A stretch of 64,000 nt of DNA from Arthrobacter sp. N199823 (GTDB taxonomy: Bacteria > Actinomycetota > Actinomycetes > Actinomycetales > Micrococcaceae), in contig NZ_PJIN01000007.1 in assembly GCF_002929705.1 (NCBI RefSeq), forward strand, positions 1-64,000, read 5' to 3'. The translations under genes and the position numbers were made by a program. Below, one piece after another: positions 52,751 to 62,322 of this stretch (position 1 is its first letter; every line of letters begins with the position of its first letter). A model generated the notes under the pieces. That model made no database searches. It was not told the origin of the DNA and worked only from the letters and a program-made list of their open reading frames with translations.

Positions 52751-53545
52751 TTATTCGGTGGACTCGTTGGCGCTACTAGTGCTCGGTGCGTTGCTGCTGT
52801 TGGGCGTGCTACTGCCGTTCGACGCCGGAGCCGTTCCTTGCGCCGATGCTGCGCCTGCCGCGGCGGTCGGGGACGCGCCGTCGTCAGTGTCAGCGTCAGT
52901 ATCACTTGCGGGGGCGATGTAGCTACCCTTGGATCGGTTGCCCAGGCGCAATATTTCCCCGTTGCGCAGGTACCAGAGCGTGCCATCTTCACCCAATACC
53001 CGGGTGATGCGCAGGCTCACATACTCAACCGTGCCGATGACCTCGCTGGTCTGGATCACGTCGCCAATACCGTATTGATCTTCAATGGCGATGAAGATCC
53101 CGGCAAGGAAGTCGCGGATGAGCTGCTGGCAACCGAAACCAATCGCAATACCCACAACACCAACACTGGCCAGCAGCGGGGCGATATCAATCTCGAAGGC
53201 GATCAGCACGTAGAAACTGGTCACCACGGCGACCGCAATGGTCAGGACCGAGTTCAACAGGGTGCCGATGGTGCGGGCTCGCTGCACGCGTCGCTCATTT
53301 TCCAACGCCCGGACTACGGGGTCGAGGTTGCGCAGCATGGGGGCGGCCCAGCGCAAGGTTCGGTGCTCCAACGGGGCCCGGTCTGCCCTGGCGCGTTTAA
53401 CGACGATCCGGATCAAATAGTGCAGCACCAGCCATACCAGGAAACCAATGGCGATGGTGATGCCGGCCAATGCTAGATGGTTGAGGAAAGTGTCGTTGGC
53501 TTCACCAAAGAAATTTGTCGCTTGCACTCGAGATCTACCTTGCAT
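52751..53545 (-). CDS. Small-conductance mechanosensitive channel (MscS family)
   Basis: 264 residues. Three transmembrane helices (about 20-45, 85-110, 115-140). The pore helix is ASVGVVGIAIGFGCQQLIRD, typical of TM3, followed by the beta domain LAGIFIAIEDQYGIGDVIQ and VEYVSLRITRVLGEDGTLWY. The C-terminus is a low-complexity Ala/Ser/Thr/Asp tail (200-264). It opens on membrane tension in osmotic downshock. It lies 25 bp upstream of glbO on the same strand. Confidence 0.93.
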   Translation of the reverse strand: MQGRSRVQATNFFGEANDTFLNHLALAGITIAIGFLVWLVLHYLIRIVVKRARADRAPLEHRTLRWAAPMLRNLDPVVRALENERRVQRARTIGTLLNSVLTIAVAVVTSFYVLIAFEIDIAPLLASVGVVGIAIGFGCQQLIRDFLAGIFIAIEDQYGIGDVIQTSEVIGTVEYVSLRITRVLGEDGTLWYLRNGEILRLGNRSKGSYIAPASDTDADTDDGASPTAAAGAASAQGTAPASNGSSTPNSSNAPSTSSANESTE

Positions 53546-53603
53546 CCGTTCGGGGGTTGGAAATGGGCCTCGTTACCAACCCTAACGCGGGCACGGCATG
53601 GTT

Positions 53604-54086
53604 TTAGTCCTGCGTGGCGCTCAGCAGCCCAGGAACGTGTTGCACAGGAAAGTTCACGCTCCGCGCGATGAAGCACTGCGACGCTGCTTCGGCATGCAGG
53701 GATAGTGCCAGATCTGCGGTGGCAGGATCGGCCACGTAGATCATTGGGTGCAGTGTGGCCGATGCGAATTGTCCGCTGCCATCGGGGTTCAGGATGAGGG
53801 TGCCGGTGGCGTGGTCTTCATACTTGGTGACGACCACGCCATGCTTGAGTGCCACGTGCAGATAGGACAGCATGTGGCACTGCGCCAACGCCGTCAGGAG
53901 CAACTGTTCCGGGTTCCAGCGGTCCCGGTCTCCGTGGAAGGTCTTATCGGCCGAGCCAAGCAGCACGGGCAGGCCAACGGCCGTGACGGTGTGGTCGCGG
54001 CCGTAAGCCTTGTAAGCGGAGGTCCCGGTTCCCCGGTTCCCGGTCCAATTGATGTTGATCTCGTAATGATGCTCATTCAGTGCCAT
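53604..54086 (-). CDS. OsmC-family peroxiredoxin-like protein
   Basis: 160 residues. OsmC/Ohr fold with the first active Cys in LLLTALAQCHMLSYLHVA and the second in AEAASQCFIARSVNFPV, spaced as in OsmC. It reduces organic or inorganic peroxides. ATG 54086 (MALNEHHYEI) gives the normal length; the frame to 54206 overlaps the next gene on the same strand. Confidence 0.93.
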   Translation of the reverse strand: MALNEHHYEININWTGNRGTGTSAYKAYGRDHTVTAVGLPVLLGSADKTFHGDRDRWNPEQLLLTALAQCHMLSYLHVALKHGVVVTKYEDHATGTLILNPDGSGQFASATLHPMIYVADPATADLALSLHAEAASQCFIARSVNFPVQHVPGLLSATQD

Positions 54087-54106
54087 GAAGCTAAGCGTAG
54101 CGGCGC

Positions 54107-54934
54107 TCAGAGGAACGGGCGTAGTGCCGCAGCGTATCCGTATTGGTACCCGGCTGCATTGGGATGGAAGGCGAAGGGGTTTGGCCCTCCCGGATAGTTC
54201 AGCCACGGCGAGGCCGAAGGAACGCCGTGACCGCGGAATAGATAAGCCACGGGAACAAATGCTGTCCGGTTCGAGAGCGCACTGATCGCTAGTACTCCGT
54301 TGAGGAGATCGGCGGCGGCATTGAGTGTTTTAGTCCCACTGATTTGAGTGGGTGTGTAACCCAAAGCGGCCATGTTTTGCGGTTCAAAGAGCCGCGGATA
54401 GCCCAGATACAGCACCCTTGCCCCCGGGGCCTTGGCCTTGATGGCTTTGATCATGGAAGCGACGGACTTGGGCAGACTTTTCATGAGGTAGATCGAGTTT
54501 GCCACGGCTGATTTGCAGATGGCCTCGGTCGAGGTAGGTGCAAGGCAGGCCGCAATGGCGGCGGTCCAGCCAATGTCATTACCACCGGCCGTCAGCGTGA
54601 TGAGTGTGGTGTTGGGCGCGAGCAAAGGGACTTCCAAGGTCCGGACCTGCTCCGTGGTGAACCCGGCACATGCCAGATTACTCACTGGGGTGCCAATCTG
54701 TGCGGCAACCCAGGTGCCATAGCCATGAGGGCTCTGGCCACAGCCGCCAAATTCCTCGCCTCCGCCGGATCCGGCCGAGTAAGAATCGCCCAACACGGTG
54801 TAACTGACGGTGGTTGAGCTGGTGTGTGTTTGGGCCATGGCCGGTGCTCCGGCGAAGCCTGCAATCATCCCGATGGATAGGAGCGCAACAGCGCCTGCGC
54901 GGGCAGCAAATCCCTTAAAATTATGTATTCCCAT
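54107..54934 (-). CDS. Secreted SGNH-hydrolase (GDSL lipase/esterase)
   Basis: 275 residues. Signal peptide (about 10-35, ending AMAQTH). Block I YTVLGDSYSAGSGGGE (Ser nucleophile), block III LTAGGNDIGW (Asn), block V FHPNAAGYQYGYAA (His; with Asp replaced by Asn-type context). Three Cys pairs (ECGQ, LACAG, AACLA/ICKSA) suggest disulfides. It resembles the Streptomyces scabies esterase/SGNH type. ATG 54934; the upstream frame to 55033 is less likely. Confidence 0.9.
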   Translation of the reverse strand: MGIHNFKGFAARAGAVALLSIGMIAGFAGAPAMAQTHTSSTTVSYTVLGDSYSAGSGGGEEFGGCGQSPHGYGTWVAAQIGTPVSNLACAGFTTEQVRTLEVPLLAPNTTLITLTAGGNDIGWTAAIAACLAPTSTEAICKSAVANSIYLMKSLPKSVASMIKAIKAKAPGARVLYLGYPRLFEPQNMAALGYTPTQISGTKTLNAAADLLNGVLAISALSNRTAFVPVAYLFRGHGVPSASPWLNYPGGPNPFAFHPNAAGYQYGYAAALRPFL

Positions 54935-55031
54935 GCCCTGAAGATACGCCGCAGAACCGGGCGGGCATAGACTTGCAAGGACGTGCTTTTTCATGGCCGG
55001 CGCCTGCGTGTCGGCTGGAATAGCCGCATGC

Positions 55032-55082
55032 AAAAACGGGTGCGTCCGCAGCTTTTTTACAGCTGGGACGCACCCGAAAAAA
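55032..55082. terminator. Bidirectional terminator between SGNH hydrolase and pepN
   Basis: AAAAA, stem CGGGTGCGTCC with GGACGCACCCG (55037-55047/55066-55076), inner loop with T-run, then AAAAAA. It lies just past the pepN stop on the minus strand. Confidence 0.85.
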
Positions 55083-55087
55083 GATGC

Positions 55088-57649
55088 TTAGGCGTCGGCG
55101 GCCTGTGCCTGCAGCGCGCGCACCACAGTGTCCCGGCTTTCCACCAGCAGCCGCCGCAGGGCCGGAACATCCGGGCTCAACGCGTCAAGGAAAGCATCCG
55201 TAGCATCCAGCGTTGCTTGGGATACCAGCTGCGACGGGTACAGGCCCGTGATCATGGAGGACGCCGTCTCGTACGACTTGGCCTCCCACAGCTCCCGGAT
55301 GGCGCCGAAGTACTTAGCCACATAAGGCTCCAGCAGGGCCGTATCCCACACCTTTGTGAAGCCATCGATCGCCGCACGCTGAAGAGCGTTAGCTCCTTCA
55401 CCTCGGACGACGACGGACTCCCAGGTAGCAGCCTTCCCCTCGGCTGTGGGGATGGCTGCGTGCGCAGTTGCTGCCGCAAGCTGACCCGTTTGCGTGTTGT
55501 CCAGAGCCAAGGCGGCCGCAATAACGGAGGCATCGGCACGGCCACCAGCAGCCAGCGAGATTAAGAACTCCCACTTCATGTCGGTGTCCAGTGCCAGCTC
55601 ATCCAGCTGCTGCTCACCGTCCAGCAAGGCCTGCACAACATCAAGTTGAGGCGCCGATTGTGCGTGGCCAGCAAAGGCCTTCACAAACTGCAGCTGCGCA
55701 TCTGAGCCAGCGGCAGCATTCTGGGCCAGAGTCCACAAGGAATCGGCCGCAGCAATGGCGGTTGTCTTCTGGTGTGCCGGTGCCACGTAGTAATGAAGCG
55801 CCGTGGACAACTGCCGCAGCAGCACCATGATGACGGTTGAATCGCTCTCGGAAGCAATCGTCGCCAGCACAAAGTCCACGTAGTCACGGGCAGGGGTTTC
55901 GCCGTCACGTGCGGCATCCCAGGCCGACGCGGAGACTAAGGTGCGGGGCAGCGAGTCGCGGAAGTCCTGCAGATGAGCCTTGGCCGTGGCGAGGGAAACT
56001 TCATCGAGGCGGATCTTCGCGTACGCCAGATCATCGTCGTTGAGCAGGATCAGCGCCGGGCGCTTCATGCCTACCAGTTCCGGCACCTCCGTGAGGGCTC
56101 CGTCAATATCCAACTCAACGCGGTGTGTGCGGACCAGCTTGCCGGCGTCCGCGCCGTCCGTGGAGAGATCGTAGAAGCCGATGGCTGCACGGTGCGGGCG
56201 CAACGTTGGGTGCTGTTCCACAGCGGACTGGGCGATCGAGAATGAGGTGATCACGCCGTCGTCCGCCACATCAATGACGGGCTTGAAGGTATTGACGCCA
56301 GCCGTCTCGAGCCACTTTTCCGTCCAGGTGGACAGATCGCGGCCGCTGGCAGCCTCGAGCTCCACCATGAGGTCCGGCAGCTCGGTGTTGGACCAGGCGT
56401 GCTTGGCGAAGTAGGCGCGGACGCCGGCCATGAACTCTTCCTGACCCACCCAGGCCACGAGCTGGCGCAACACCGAGGCGCCCTTGGCGTAGGTGATGCC
56501 GTCAAAGTTAACCAGCACGTCTTCGAGGTCGTTGATCTCCGCCTTGATGGGGTGCGTGGAGGAGAGTTGATCCTGACGGTACGCCCAGCTTTTTTCCAGC
56601 GAGGAGAACGTGGTCCACGCATCCACGTACTGCGTGTTTTCCGCGGCGGCCAGGGTGGACATGAACTCGGCGAAGGACTCATTGAGCCACAGATCGTTCC
56701 ACCAGCGCATGGTCACGAGGTCGCCGAACCACATGTGCGCGAGCTCGTGCAAGATGGTGATGGCGCGGCGTTCCACCATGGCATCGGTGACCTTGGAACG
56801 GAACACGTAGCTCTCCAGGAACGTCACGGCGCCAGCGTTTTCCATGGCGCCAGCGTTGAATTCGGGCACAAAGAGTTGATCGTACTTGGGGAACGGGTAC
56901 GGGGTGCCGAACTGCTTCTCGAAGAATTCAAAGCCCTGGCGGGTCAGTTCAAAGACGTTCTCGGCGTCCATGAATTCCATGAGGGACTTGCGGGCAAACA
57001 CGCCCAAGGGAATGATGCGACCGTCGGAACTGGTCAGCTCGCCGCGCACGTTCTCATACGGACCGGCGATGAGGGCCGTGATGTAGCTGGACATGGTCAG
57101 CGTGGGCTCAAAGTGCCAGACGGACGTCTTGACCCCGTCAACCTCGCCCGCAGCTTCCGGGGCAGGGGTGGGGGAGTTGGAGATGACGTCCCAGTGCGAA
57201 GGGGCCGTGATGTGGAAGGTGAAGTTTGCCTTCTGGTCCGGCTGCTCAAACACGGCAAACATGCGGCGGGAATCCGGCACCTCAAACTGGCTATACAGGT
57301 ACACCTCCCCGTCCGCCGGGTCCACAAAGCGGTGCAGGCCTTCGCCGGTGTTCATGAATAGCGCATCGGCGCGCACGGTCAGTTCGTTCTCGGCGGCGAG
57401 GTTCGGCAGCTGGATGCGGACGCCGTCGGACACCTCTGCGGGGTCCAGTTCAACCCCGTTCAGGGTCACTTGGTGCACGGTTTTGGTCACCGCATCAATG
57501 AACGACGACGAACCCTCCTTCGCGCTGAACCGCACCGTTGTGGTGGAGGCGAAGGTAGATTCGGAGGTGGTCAAGTCAAGAGTTACGTCATAGCTTGTGA
57601 CGCTCAGGGTGGCTGTGCGCTCAATAGCTTCGGCGCGAGTGAGGTTCAT
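55088..57649 (-). CDS. pepN: Aminopeptidase N (M1 metallopeptidase)
   Basis: About 853 residues, cytosolic. Motifs: GAMENAGAVTF (exopeptidase motif, near 280), zinc site HELAHMWFGDLVTM (HExxH) with third ligand Glu in NESFAEFMS, and the C-terminal ERAP1-like helical domain. It removes N-terminal amino acids from peptides. ATG 57649 (MNLTRAEAIER) is preferred to TTG three codons earlier. It is followed by a terminator and transcribed alone. Confidence 0.97.
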   Translation of the reverse strand: MNLTRAEAIERTATLSVTSYDVTLDLTTSESTFASTTTVRFSAKEGSSSFIDAVTKTVHQVTLNGVELDPAEVSDGVRIQLPNLAAENELTVRADALFMNTGEGLHRFVDPADGEVYLYSQFEVPDSRRMFAVFEQPDQKANFTFHITAPSHWDVISNSPTPAPEAAGEVDGVKTSVWHFEPTLTMSSYITALIAGPYENVRGELTSSDGRIIPLGVFARKSLMEFMDAENVFELTRQGFEFFEKQFGTPYPFPKYDQLFVPEFNAGAMENAGAVTFLESYVFRSKVTDAMVERRAITILHELAHMWFGDLVTMRWWNDLWLNESFAEFMSTLAAAENTQYVDAWTTFSSLEKSWAYRQDQLSSTHPIKAEINDLEDVLVNFDGITYAKGASVLRQLVAWVGQEEFMAGVRAYFAKHAWSNTELPDLMVELEAASGRDLSTWTEKWLETAGVNTFKPVIDVADDGVITSFSIAQSAVEQHPTLRPHRAAIGFYDLSTDGADAGKLVRTHRVELDIDGALTEVPELVGMKRPALILLNDDDLAYAKIRLDEVSLATAKAHLQDFRDSLPRTLVSASAWDAARDGETPARDYVDFVLATIASESDSTVIMVLLRQLSTALHYYVAPAHQKTTAIAAADSLWTLAQNAAAGSDAQLQFVKAFAGHAQSAPQLDVVQALLDGEQQLDELALDTDMKWEFLISLAAGGRADASVIAAALALDNTQTGQLAAATAHAAIPTAEGKAATWESVVVRGEGANALQRAAIDGFTKVWDTALLEPYVAKYFGAIRELWEAKSYETASSMITGLYPSQLVSQATLDATDAFLDALSPDVPALRRLLVESRDTVVRALQAQAADA

Positions 57650-57884
57650 ACCAGGCAAGGTGATGCCGTCCGTTCAGGTTCTCGTGGAAAATTCCGGGAT
57701 GGCCATCGTCGTTCACTGCTGTGTGCAGTGGGCGGTGATGGATTTACGATGATTCTTCCACGTTACGCCCCCACGGTGCCGCAGTTGGGCAAGTTGCCGT
57801 CCCGTCTCGATGTGGGGCAGGGTTGGTGGCAAAGGGACCGCGAGTTGGGGCCGATAAATCTAGCGTGACGATGGAGTTTTTTAC
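57650..57884. other. Divergent promoter region pepN / membrane protein
   Basis: 235 bp; no gene or RNA seen. Confidence 0.4.
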
Positions 57885-58922
57885 GTGGGGGAGCAAGTGC
57901 GCAGCATTGACGCCGAAAAAGCCTACAATCGGCGGTGGTTGCTGGGGCTGATTGTGGGCCCGTTGCTGATGGGGGTCCTGGCCGCCGTGTGGATTTTCGG
58001 CGAGGCGGGCAGGCTGCCTGCAGAGTTGGCCTCGCACTGGAACTCGAAAAATGAGGTGGATGGCTGGATGTCTGTGGCCGGCACCGCCTGGATGACGGTG
58101 GCGATGGGCGCCCTGGGTGCCCTGCTCGCACCGCTGGGATTGCTGTTCCGCGCCCAGTCTCTGCTGCTTGCCCGTGTTGGTGTGGGTGCCGGGTTGGCCT
58201 TCGGCATTGGCATGGTAGCGCTGTCCGTTGCCATGGTTGCGGGGCAGCTGGATCTGGAGGACACCTCTCAGGCGAAACTATCCGGGCCCGTCATGGCTGC
58301 TGGATTGGCGCTGGCGTTTGTGGTTGGCTTCCTCGCGCTCTGGCTGTACAAGCCCGGAGAGGTGGATAGGACGCAAAGCCCGGAGGTTGTGCGCATGAAT
58401 CAGGCTGCAACCTCTGATGGCGAAGCCGTTGCGCAGGCTGGCGTGTCGCGTGCGGCCCGCGGGGAGACCCAGCAGATCAAGGTGTCCATGGGCGTTTGGA
58501 CCTGGGTTTTGGCCCTGGGCGTTGGTGGGATCGTTGCCGTCAGCACCTACTTCATTTTTCCGGTGCTGACCCTGATTGGACTGGTGGTTGCTGCGGTGAT
58601 TTGGGTGTTCTGCAGTGGCACGGTGGTCATCGCTCCCGACGGCGTGAAGGTTCTGGCCGGCGGTTTCTGGAAGGTCATGCCGCTGGAGTGGAAGGAAGTC
58701 CGTGCCGCCTCGGTGGAGGATATCAAGGCCTTGGATTACGGCGGTTGGGGCTACCGGATGACCGGCGGGGCCATCGGCTTCATCATGGGAAGCGGCCCGG
58801 CCTTGGTCTTGGAGTGTGGATTCCACCAAAAATACGTCATCTCCATGCCGGATGCCCGGAGCGCCGGCGAGGCCGCTGCCTTGGTAAATGGTTATGTCCG
58901 GAGCACGAAAGTGAAAAACTAG
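57885..58922 (+). CDS. DUF1648-type membrane protein
   Basis: 345 residues. Six to seven transmembrane helices. The N-terminal DUF1648 signature LPAELASHWNSKNEVDGW follows TM1. A cytosolic segment (170-195) separates the first four helices from two more (200-250). The C-terminal domain YGGWGYRMTGGAIGF is shared with the next gene. Function unknown; DUF1648 proteins occur with SdpI-type immunity proteins. Start GTG 57885; GTG 57897 (just after GGGGGAG) is an alternative. Confidence 0.85.
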   Translation: MGEQVRSIDAEKAYNRRWLLGLIVGPLLMGVLAAVWIFGEAGRLPAELASHWNSKNEVDGWMSVAGTAWMTVAMGALGALLAPLGLLFRAQSLLLARVGVGAGLAFGIGMVALSVAMVAGQLDLEDTSQAKLSGPVMAAGLALAFVVGFLALWLYKPGEVDRTQSPEVVRMNQAATSDGEAVAQAGVSRAARGETQQIKVSMGVWTWVLALGVGGIVAVSTYFIFPVLTLIGLVVAAVIWVFCSGTVVIAPDGVKVLAGGFWKVMPLEWKEVRAASVEDIKALDYGGWGYRMTGGAIGFIMGSGPALVLECGFHQKYVISMPDARSAGEAAALVNGYVRSTKVKN

Positions 58923-58926
58923 TCTC

Positions 58927-59922
58927 ATGGCACGCGATAGTGAAGACAAATTCGCCAGCGAGCGGCACCTTGACGTTCAGGCGCTGCGCTTTTCCTTGGT
59001 ATTCCCGGGACTGCTGGCCGTGGGGCTCATCTTTGGCGGGCTCATGTTGGCCGCCAAACTCCCGGCCGGTGTGGTGATGCCCCTGGGTGGAAACCCCGTG
59101 CCCGTGCCCGTCTTCCTGGGAGTCGGCGTGGCAAGCATCATTCTTGTGGGCGCGGGGCTTGGCAGCCAGGGGGCACGCACCACCTTGCCGCGGATGCTGC
59201 GCCGCATTGTGCTCGGGTTGGCCGTGGCGCTGCAATTATCGGTCTTTACTCTTTTTGTGGCAGCGCTGCTGGGACAGGGAGCGCGCGGGCAATTGACGCC
59301 GGAGCGGGTGGATGACTACGTGCTGCTTATGGGTTGTGGCCTGGCTCTGGCCATGGGCGTGGTTCTGGCGTTGACGTTCAAACCTGATGAACAGTGGACG
59401 TCTGCCGACGACGGCGCCTTCGCCGCTCTCCTCAGCGCCGAAGCGGACCCGCAGGCTGCTCGGGATCAGCTGGCCTATTTCCTGCATCCGCGCAGCTCCG
59501 TCGTCATCATGATTTTGCTGGCTGCCGTCATGCCGGGAGCGTTTTTGGCACTGATCTCGCCGTGGATCCTGTTGGCCCTGGTGGTGGCAGCCCTGGTAGT
59601 CATTGCCATGCTGTGCGCCACCGTGGAGGTTGACCGGGAGCGGCTCATCGTGAAGATCATTGGCGTGGTTCCCGTGCTGGTGGCACCGTGCGAAGGGGTG
59701 GCTGCGGCGGTGTCCCTAGACATTGTGGCGGGTGACTACGGTGGCTGGGGCCTGCGTAAGCACAGCGGATCCGCAACCTTCTTGGCTCGCTCAGGCGCCG
59801 CCGTCGTACTTCGAGAGAACGACGGCGGGAAGGTCGTGGTGGGTGCGCCCAACCTCGACGCAGCTGATGAGCTCTCAGCGATCCTCAACCGCAGGGCCGG
59901 TAAAACGCCGCAACAGCGCTAA
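58927..59922 (+). CDS. Membrane protein, paralogue-like partner of the preceding one
   Basis: 331 residues. About six transmembrane helices (for example FSLVFPGLLAVGLIFGGLML and VVIMILLAAVMPGAFLALIS). The C-terminal domain has DYGGWGLRKHSGSATFLARS, matching YGGWGYR of its neighbour, so the pair share a cytosolic domain. It starts 5 bp after the preceding stop, so they form one operon. Function unknown. Confidence 0.85.
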   Translation: MARDSEDKFASERHLDVQALRFSLVFPGLLAVGLIFGGLMLAAKLPAGVVMPLGGNPVPVPVFLGVGVASIILVGAGLGSQGARTTLPRMLRRIVLGLAVALQLSVFTLFVAALLGQGARGQLTPERVDDYVLLMGCGLALAMGVVLALTFKPDEQWTSADDGAFAALLSAEADPQAARDQLAYFLHPRSSVVIMILLAAVMPGAFLALISPWILLALVVAALVVIAMLCATVEVDRERLIVKIIGVVPVLVAPCEGVAAAVSLDIVAGDYGGWGLRKHSGSATFLARSGAAVVLRENDGGKVVVGAPNLDAADELSAILNRRAGKTPQQR

Positions 59923-60015
59923 ACGTTCGCAGCAGGGCGGCACCTCGGCGGGAGCAAGGCGCGCTGGTTAGGTAGGCTAGACGCAGCACAATCACCTCGA
60001 ACTTAAGGAATTCTC

Positions 60016-60489
60016 ATGCGCGTTCACATCGCAACCGACCACGCCGGCATGGAGCTCAGCGCCCACCTCATCACCGCACTGTCCGCCAAGGGCTACGAGA
60101 TGATTGACCACGGCCCGCAGGCTTACGACGCCGAGGATGACTACCCCTCCTTCTGCATCAACGCAGCCCTGGCCGTAGTGGCAGACCAGGCCGCGGGCGT
60201 TGACGCCTTGGGCATCGTGTTGGGCGGATCCGGCAACGGCGAGCAAATCGCGGCCAACAAGGTCAAGGGTGTACGCGCAGCACTGGCCTGGAACCTGTCC
60301 ACCGCGCAGCTGGCCCGCGAGCACAACGACGCCAACGTGGTTGCCGTGGGCGGCCGCCAGCACAGCGTTGAAGAAGCCACGGAAATTATCGAAGCATTCC
60401 TGGCCGAGCCCTTCAGCGACGCCGAACGCCACGTGCGCCGCATCGGCAAGATCGCCACGTATGAGACCACCGGCGACGTTGTCGAGTAA
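60016..60489 (+). CDS. rpiB: Ribose-5-phosphate isomerase B
   Basis: 157 residues. It has RVHIATDHAGMELSAHLI (phosphate loop and Asp/His), GIVLGGSGNGEQIAANKVKG and ALAWNLSTAQLAREHNDANV, as in RpiB of actinobacteria (a Ser or Glu in place of Cys at the base position: GSGNGE). It interconverts ribose-5-P and ribulose-5-P. AAGGA lies 9 bp before the ATG. It precedes the nei-type gene, an order also seen in other Arthrobacter-like genomes. Confidence 0.95.
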   Translation: MRVHIATDHAGMELSAHLITALSAKGYEMIDHGPQAYDAEDDYPSFCINAALAVVADQAAGVDALGIVLGGSGNGEQIAANKVKGVRAALAWNLSTAQLAREHNDANVVAVGGRQHSVEEATEIIEAFLAEPFSDAERHVRRIGKIATYETTGDVVE

Positions 60490-60522
60490 AGCGCAGCGTG
60501 TCAGTCGTTTTTAGGGGGATTA

Positions 60523-61665
60523 GTGCCTGAGGGGCACTCAGTGCACCGCCTGGCGCGGCAGTTCAGCGACGTCTTTGCTGGTGCCGCGCTGGCCGTCTCC
60601 AGCCCGCAGGGAAAGTTTGCTGCTGGCGCGTTGCTCGTTGACGGTCAGGTGCTGGAACGGGCCGAGGCGCACGGGAAGCAAATGTTCTTGTACTTCTCTC
60701 ACGATCTGGTGATGCGGGTGCACCTTGGCCTGTACGGGGCGTGGGACTTTGGTGGGGACTCAACGTTCACTGGGGCCTCCAGCATTGGCGCGCCGCGTCG
60801 CATTGGTGAACGGGAAGTAGCGCAGGATCCTGGGTGGGGCCACGCGTCCGAGGGCCCCGTGGCGAGCTTGGGAGCCGGGGGAGAACGTGGGTGGGGCCAC
60901 GCGTCCGAGGGCCCCGCGGTGAGCTTGCGAGCAGGGGGAGGGCGTGGGGAATATCAGGGCCCGCCAGTACCTAAGGGCGCCGTGCGGGTGCGTCTTGTTT
61001 CGGATCACGGTTGGGCTGATCTTCGCGGACCCACGGCCTGCGAGGTTATTACCCCAGCCGAAGCGGAGGCGGTTCGGCGCCGCCTTGGACCTGATCCACT
61101 GAACAAGCTGCCCGGTGACGCGCAGGAGTTTGCGCGTCGGATCTGTTCGAGTTCCACGTCCGTTGCCGCACAGCTGATGAAACAGGAGGTGTTGGCCGGT
61201 GTGGGCAACGTCTACCGAGCCGAGGTGCTGTTCCGGCTGGGCCTTGACCCCATGCGCCCTGGCAAGAGTCTGCAGGCCGATGAGGCGCAGGCGCTATGGG
61301 ACGATATTCGGCGCATCATGGCAGACGGTGTCCGCGATGGCCGCATCATCACCACTGAGCTCAGTGATCGTCCCTCGGGTGAGGGACTGGAGGTGGGGCA
61401 CGGGCTGCGTGAACGCACTCTGCCTGTCTCTGTTGGGCCCGTCACCGCTGGGCCTGTCACCGTTGGGTCCATCGCCGGCGGCGTCAGCGGCGTAGCCGCC
61501 AACACAGCCACGGCCTCAGCCACCAACAAGGACGTGCCGGTGGATGATGCGCACTATGTGTACAAACGCGAAGGTAGGCCGTGCAGACACTGCGGCACCG
61601 AGATTGCATTGAAAGAGCTCGGTGGAAGAAAGCTGTACTGGTGTCCGAGCTGCCAAGGACGCTAG
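60523..61665 (+). CDS. nei: Fpg/Nei-family DNA glycosylase with repeat insert
   Basis: 380 residues, about 90 longer than usual. The catalytic N-terminus is PEGHSVHRLARQF (Pro after the start residue, Glu next), which after GTG start processing gives the Schiff base. The H2TH region includes KQEVLAGVGNVYRAEVLFRL, and the C-terminal zinc finger CRHCG...CPSC is intact. Two inserts are odd: a tandem 19-residue repeat (about 105-145, WGHASEGP twice) and a Thr/Val/Ala-rich stretch (about 305-345; GPVTAGPVTVG). It removes oxidised bases. Activity is likely kept, as inserts lie in loops. Confidence 0.93.
   Translation: MPEGHSVHRLARQFSDVFAGAALAVSSPQGKFAAGALLVDGQVLERAEAHGKQMFLYFSHDLVMRVHLGLYGAWDFGGDSTFTGASSIGAPRRIGEREVAQDPGWGHASEGPVASLGAGGERGWGHASEGPAVSLRAGGGRGEYQGPPVPKGAVRVRLVSDHGWADLRGPTACEVITPAEAEAVRRRLGPDPLNKLPGDAQEFARRICSSSTSVAAQLMKQEVLAGVGNVYRAEVLFRLGLDPMRPGKSLQADEAQALWDDIRRIMADGVRDGRIITTELSDRPSGEGLEVGHGLRERTLPVSVGPVTAGPVTVGSIAGGVSGVAANTATASATNKDVPVDDAHYVYKREGRPCRHCGTEIALKELGGRKLYWCPSCQGR
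60837..60951 (+). repeat. Tandem repeat of about 57 bp inside the nei-type gene
   Basis: Two copies beginning TGGGGCCACGCGTCCGAGG, at 60834 and 60891, each in frame and encoding a 19-residue unit. The surrounding coding region has no such repeat. Confidence 0.8.
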
Positions 61666-61904
61666 CGCTCCACGATGCTAGCCATTCATGCCTCTAGTTG
61701 CCCACCCAGGAAGCCTGCCGCCGTTGCTGCCGCGGGGGAGAGCCTATTGATGCAAGGACCGTGTATCGCCTCCAGTAGAGCGGCGGCAATATGTGGAATC
61801 TGCGGCATTTTTGGGCTTGGGAGAGCTCGATTTGCAGGACCGGCAAAGTGGTTGATAGTGTTACGGAGTTGTTCCGGCGAAAGCCCACAATGATCCCCAT
61901 AACT
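61666..61904. other. Gap before tRNA-Gly
   Basis: 239 bp with no gene or clear terminator seen; presumably contains the tRNA promoter. Confidence 0.4.
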
Positions 61905-61975
61905 GGGGGCGTAGCTTAATGGTAAAGCCTCAGTTTTCCAAACTGATGACGCGGGTTCGATTCCCGTCGCCCCCT
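61905..61975 (+). tRNA. tRNA-Gly (anticodon TCC)
   Basis: 71 nt: acceptor GGGGGCG/CGCCCCC, D arm GCTTAATGGTAAAGC, anticodon arm TCAGT-TTTCCAA-ACTGA with TCC, T arm GCGGG-TTCGATT-CCCGT. CCA is not encoded. Confidence 0.95.
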
Positions 61976-62160
61976 CCGCGTTGAGAGTTCCCCGGTCACT
62001 TGGCCGGGGAACTTTTGCGTTCCGCGGTACTTTGACGTTTTCGCGCACGTTAGAACACGTTAGAACTAGGGCGAAAACGTCAAAATACCGCGGATTCCTC
62101 AGCCGACAATCCCCGATTGTGCATCTGGGAACTTTTGCCCGTAGACTGTTGCGGGCACTA

Positions 62161-62233
62161 CGGGGCGTAGCGTAGTGGCTAGCGCGCCTGCTTTGGGAGC
62201 AGGAGACCGCAGGTTCGAGTCCTGTCGCCCCGA
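62161..62233 (+). tRNA. tRNA-Pro (anticodon TGG)
   Basis: 73 nt: acceptor CGGGGCG/CGCCCCG, D arm GCGTAGTGGCTAGCGC, anticodon arm CCTGC-TTTGGGA-GCAGG with TGG, T arm GCAGG-TTCGAGT-CCTGT. It lies 90 bp upstream of tig. CCA is not encoded. Confidence 0.95.
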
Positions 62234-62322
62234 CTTCAGCATTATCCGGATCACGTTTGGTCAGTGACTGCCCATGTGCTGGGCCTAATAATCCATCAAC
62301 AGACCATCAGGAGTACCACGCT

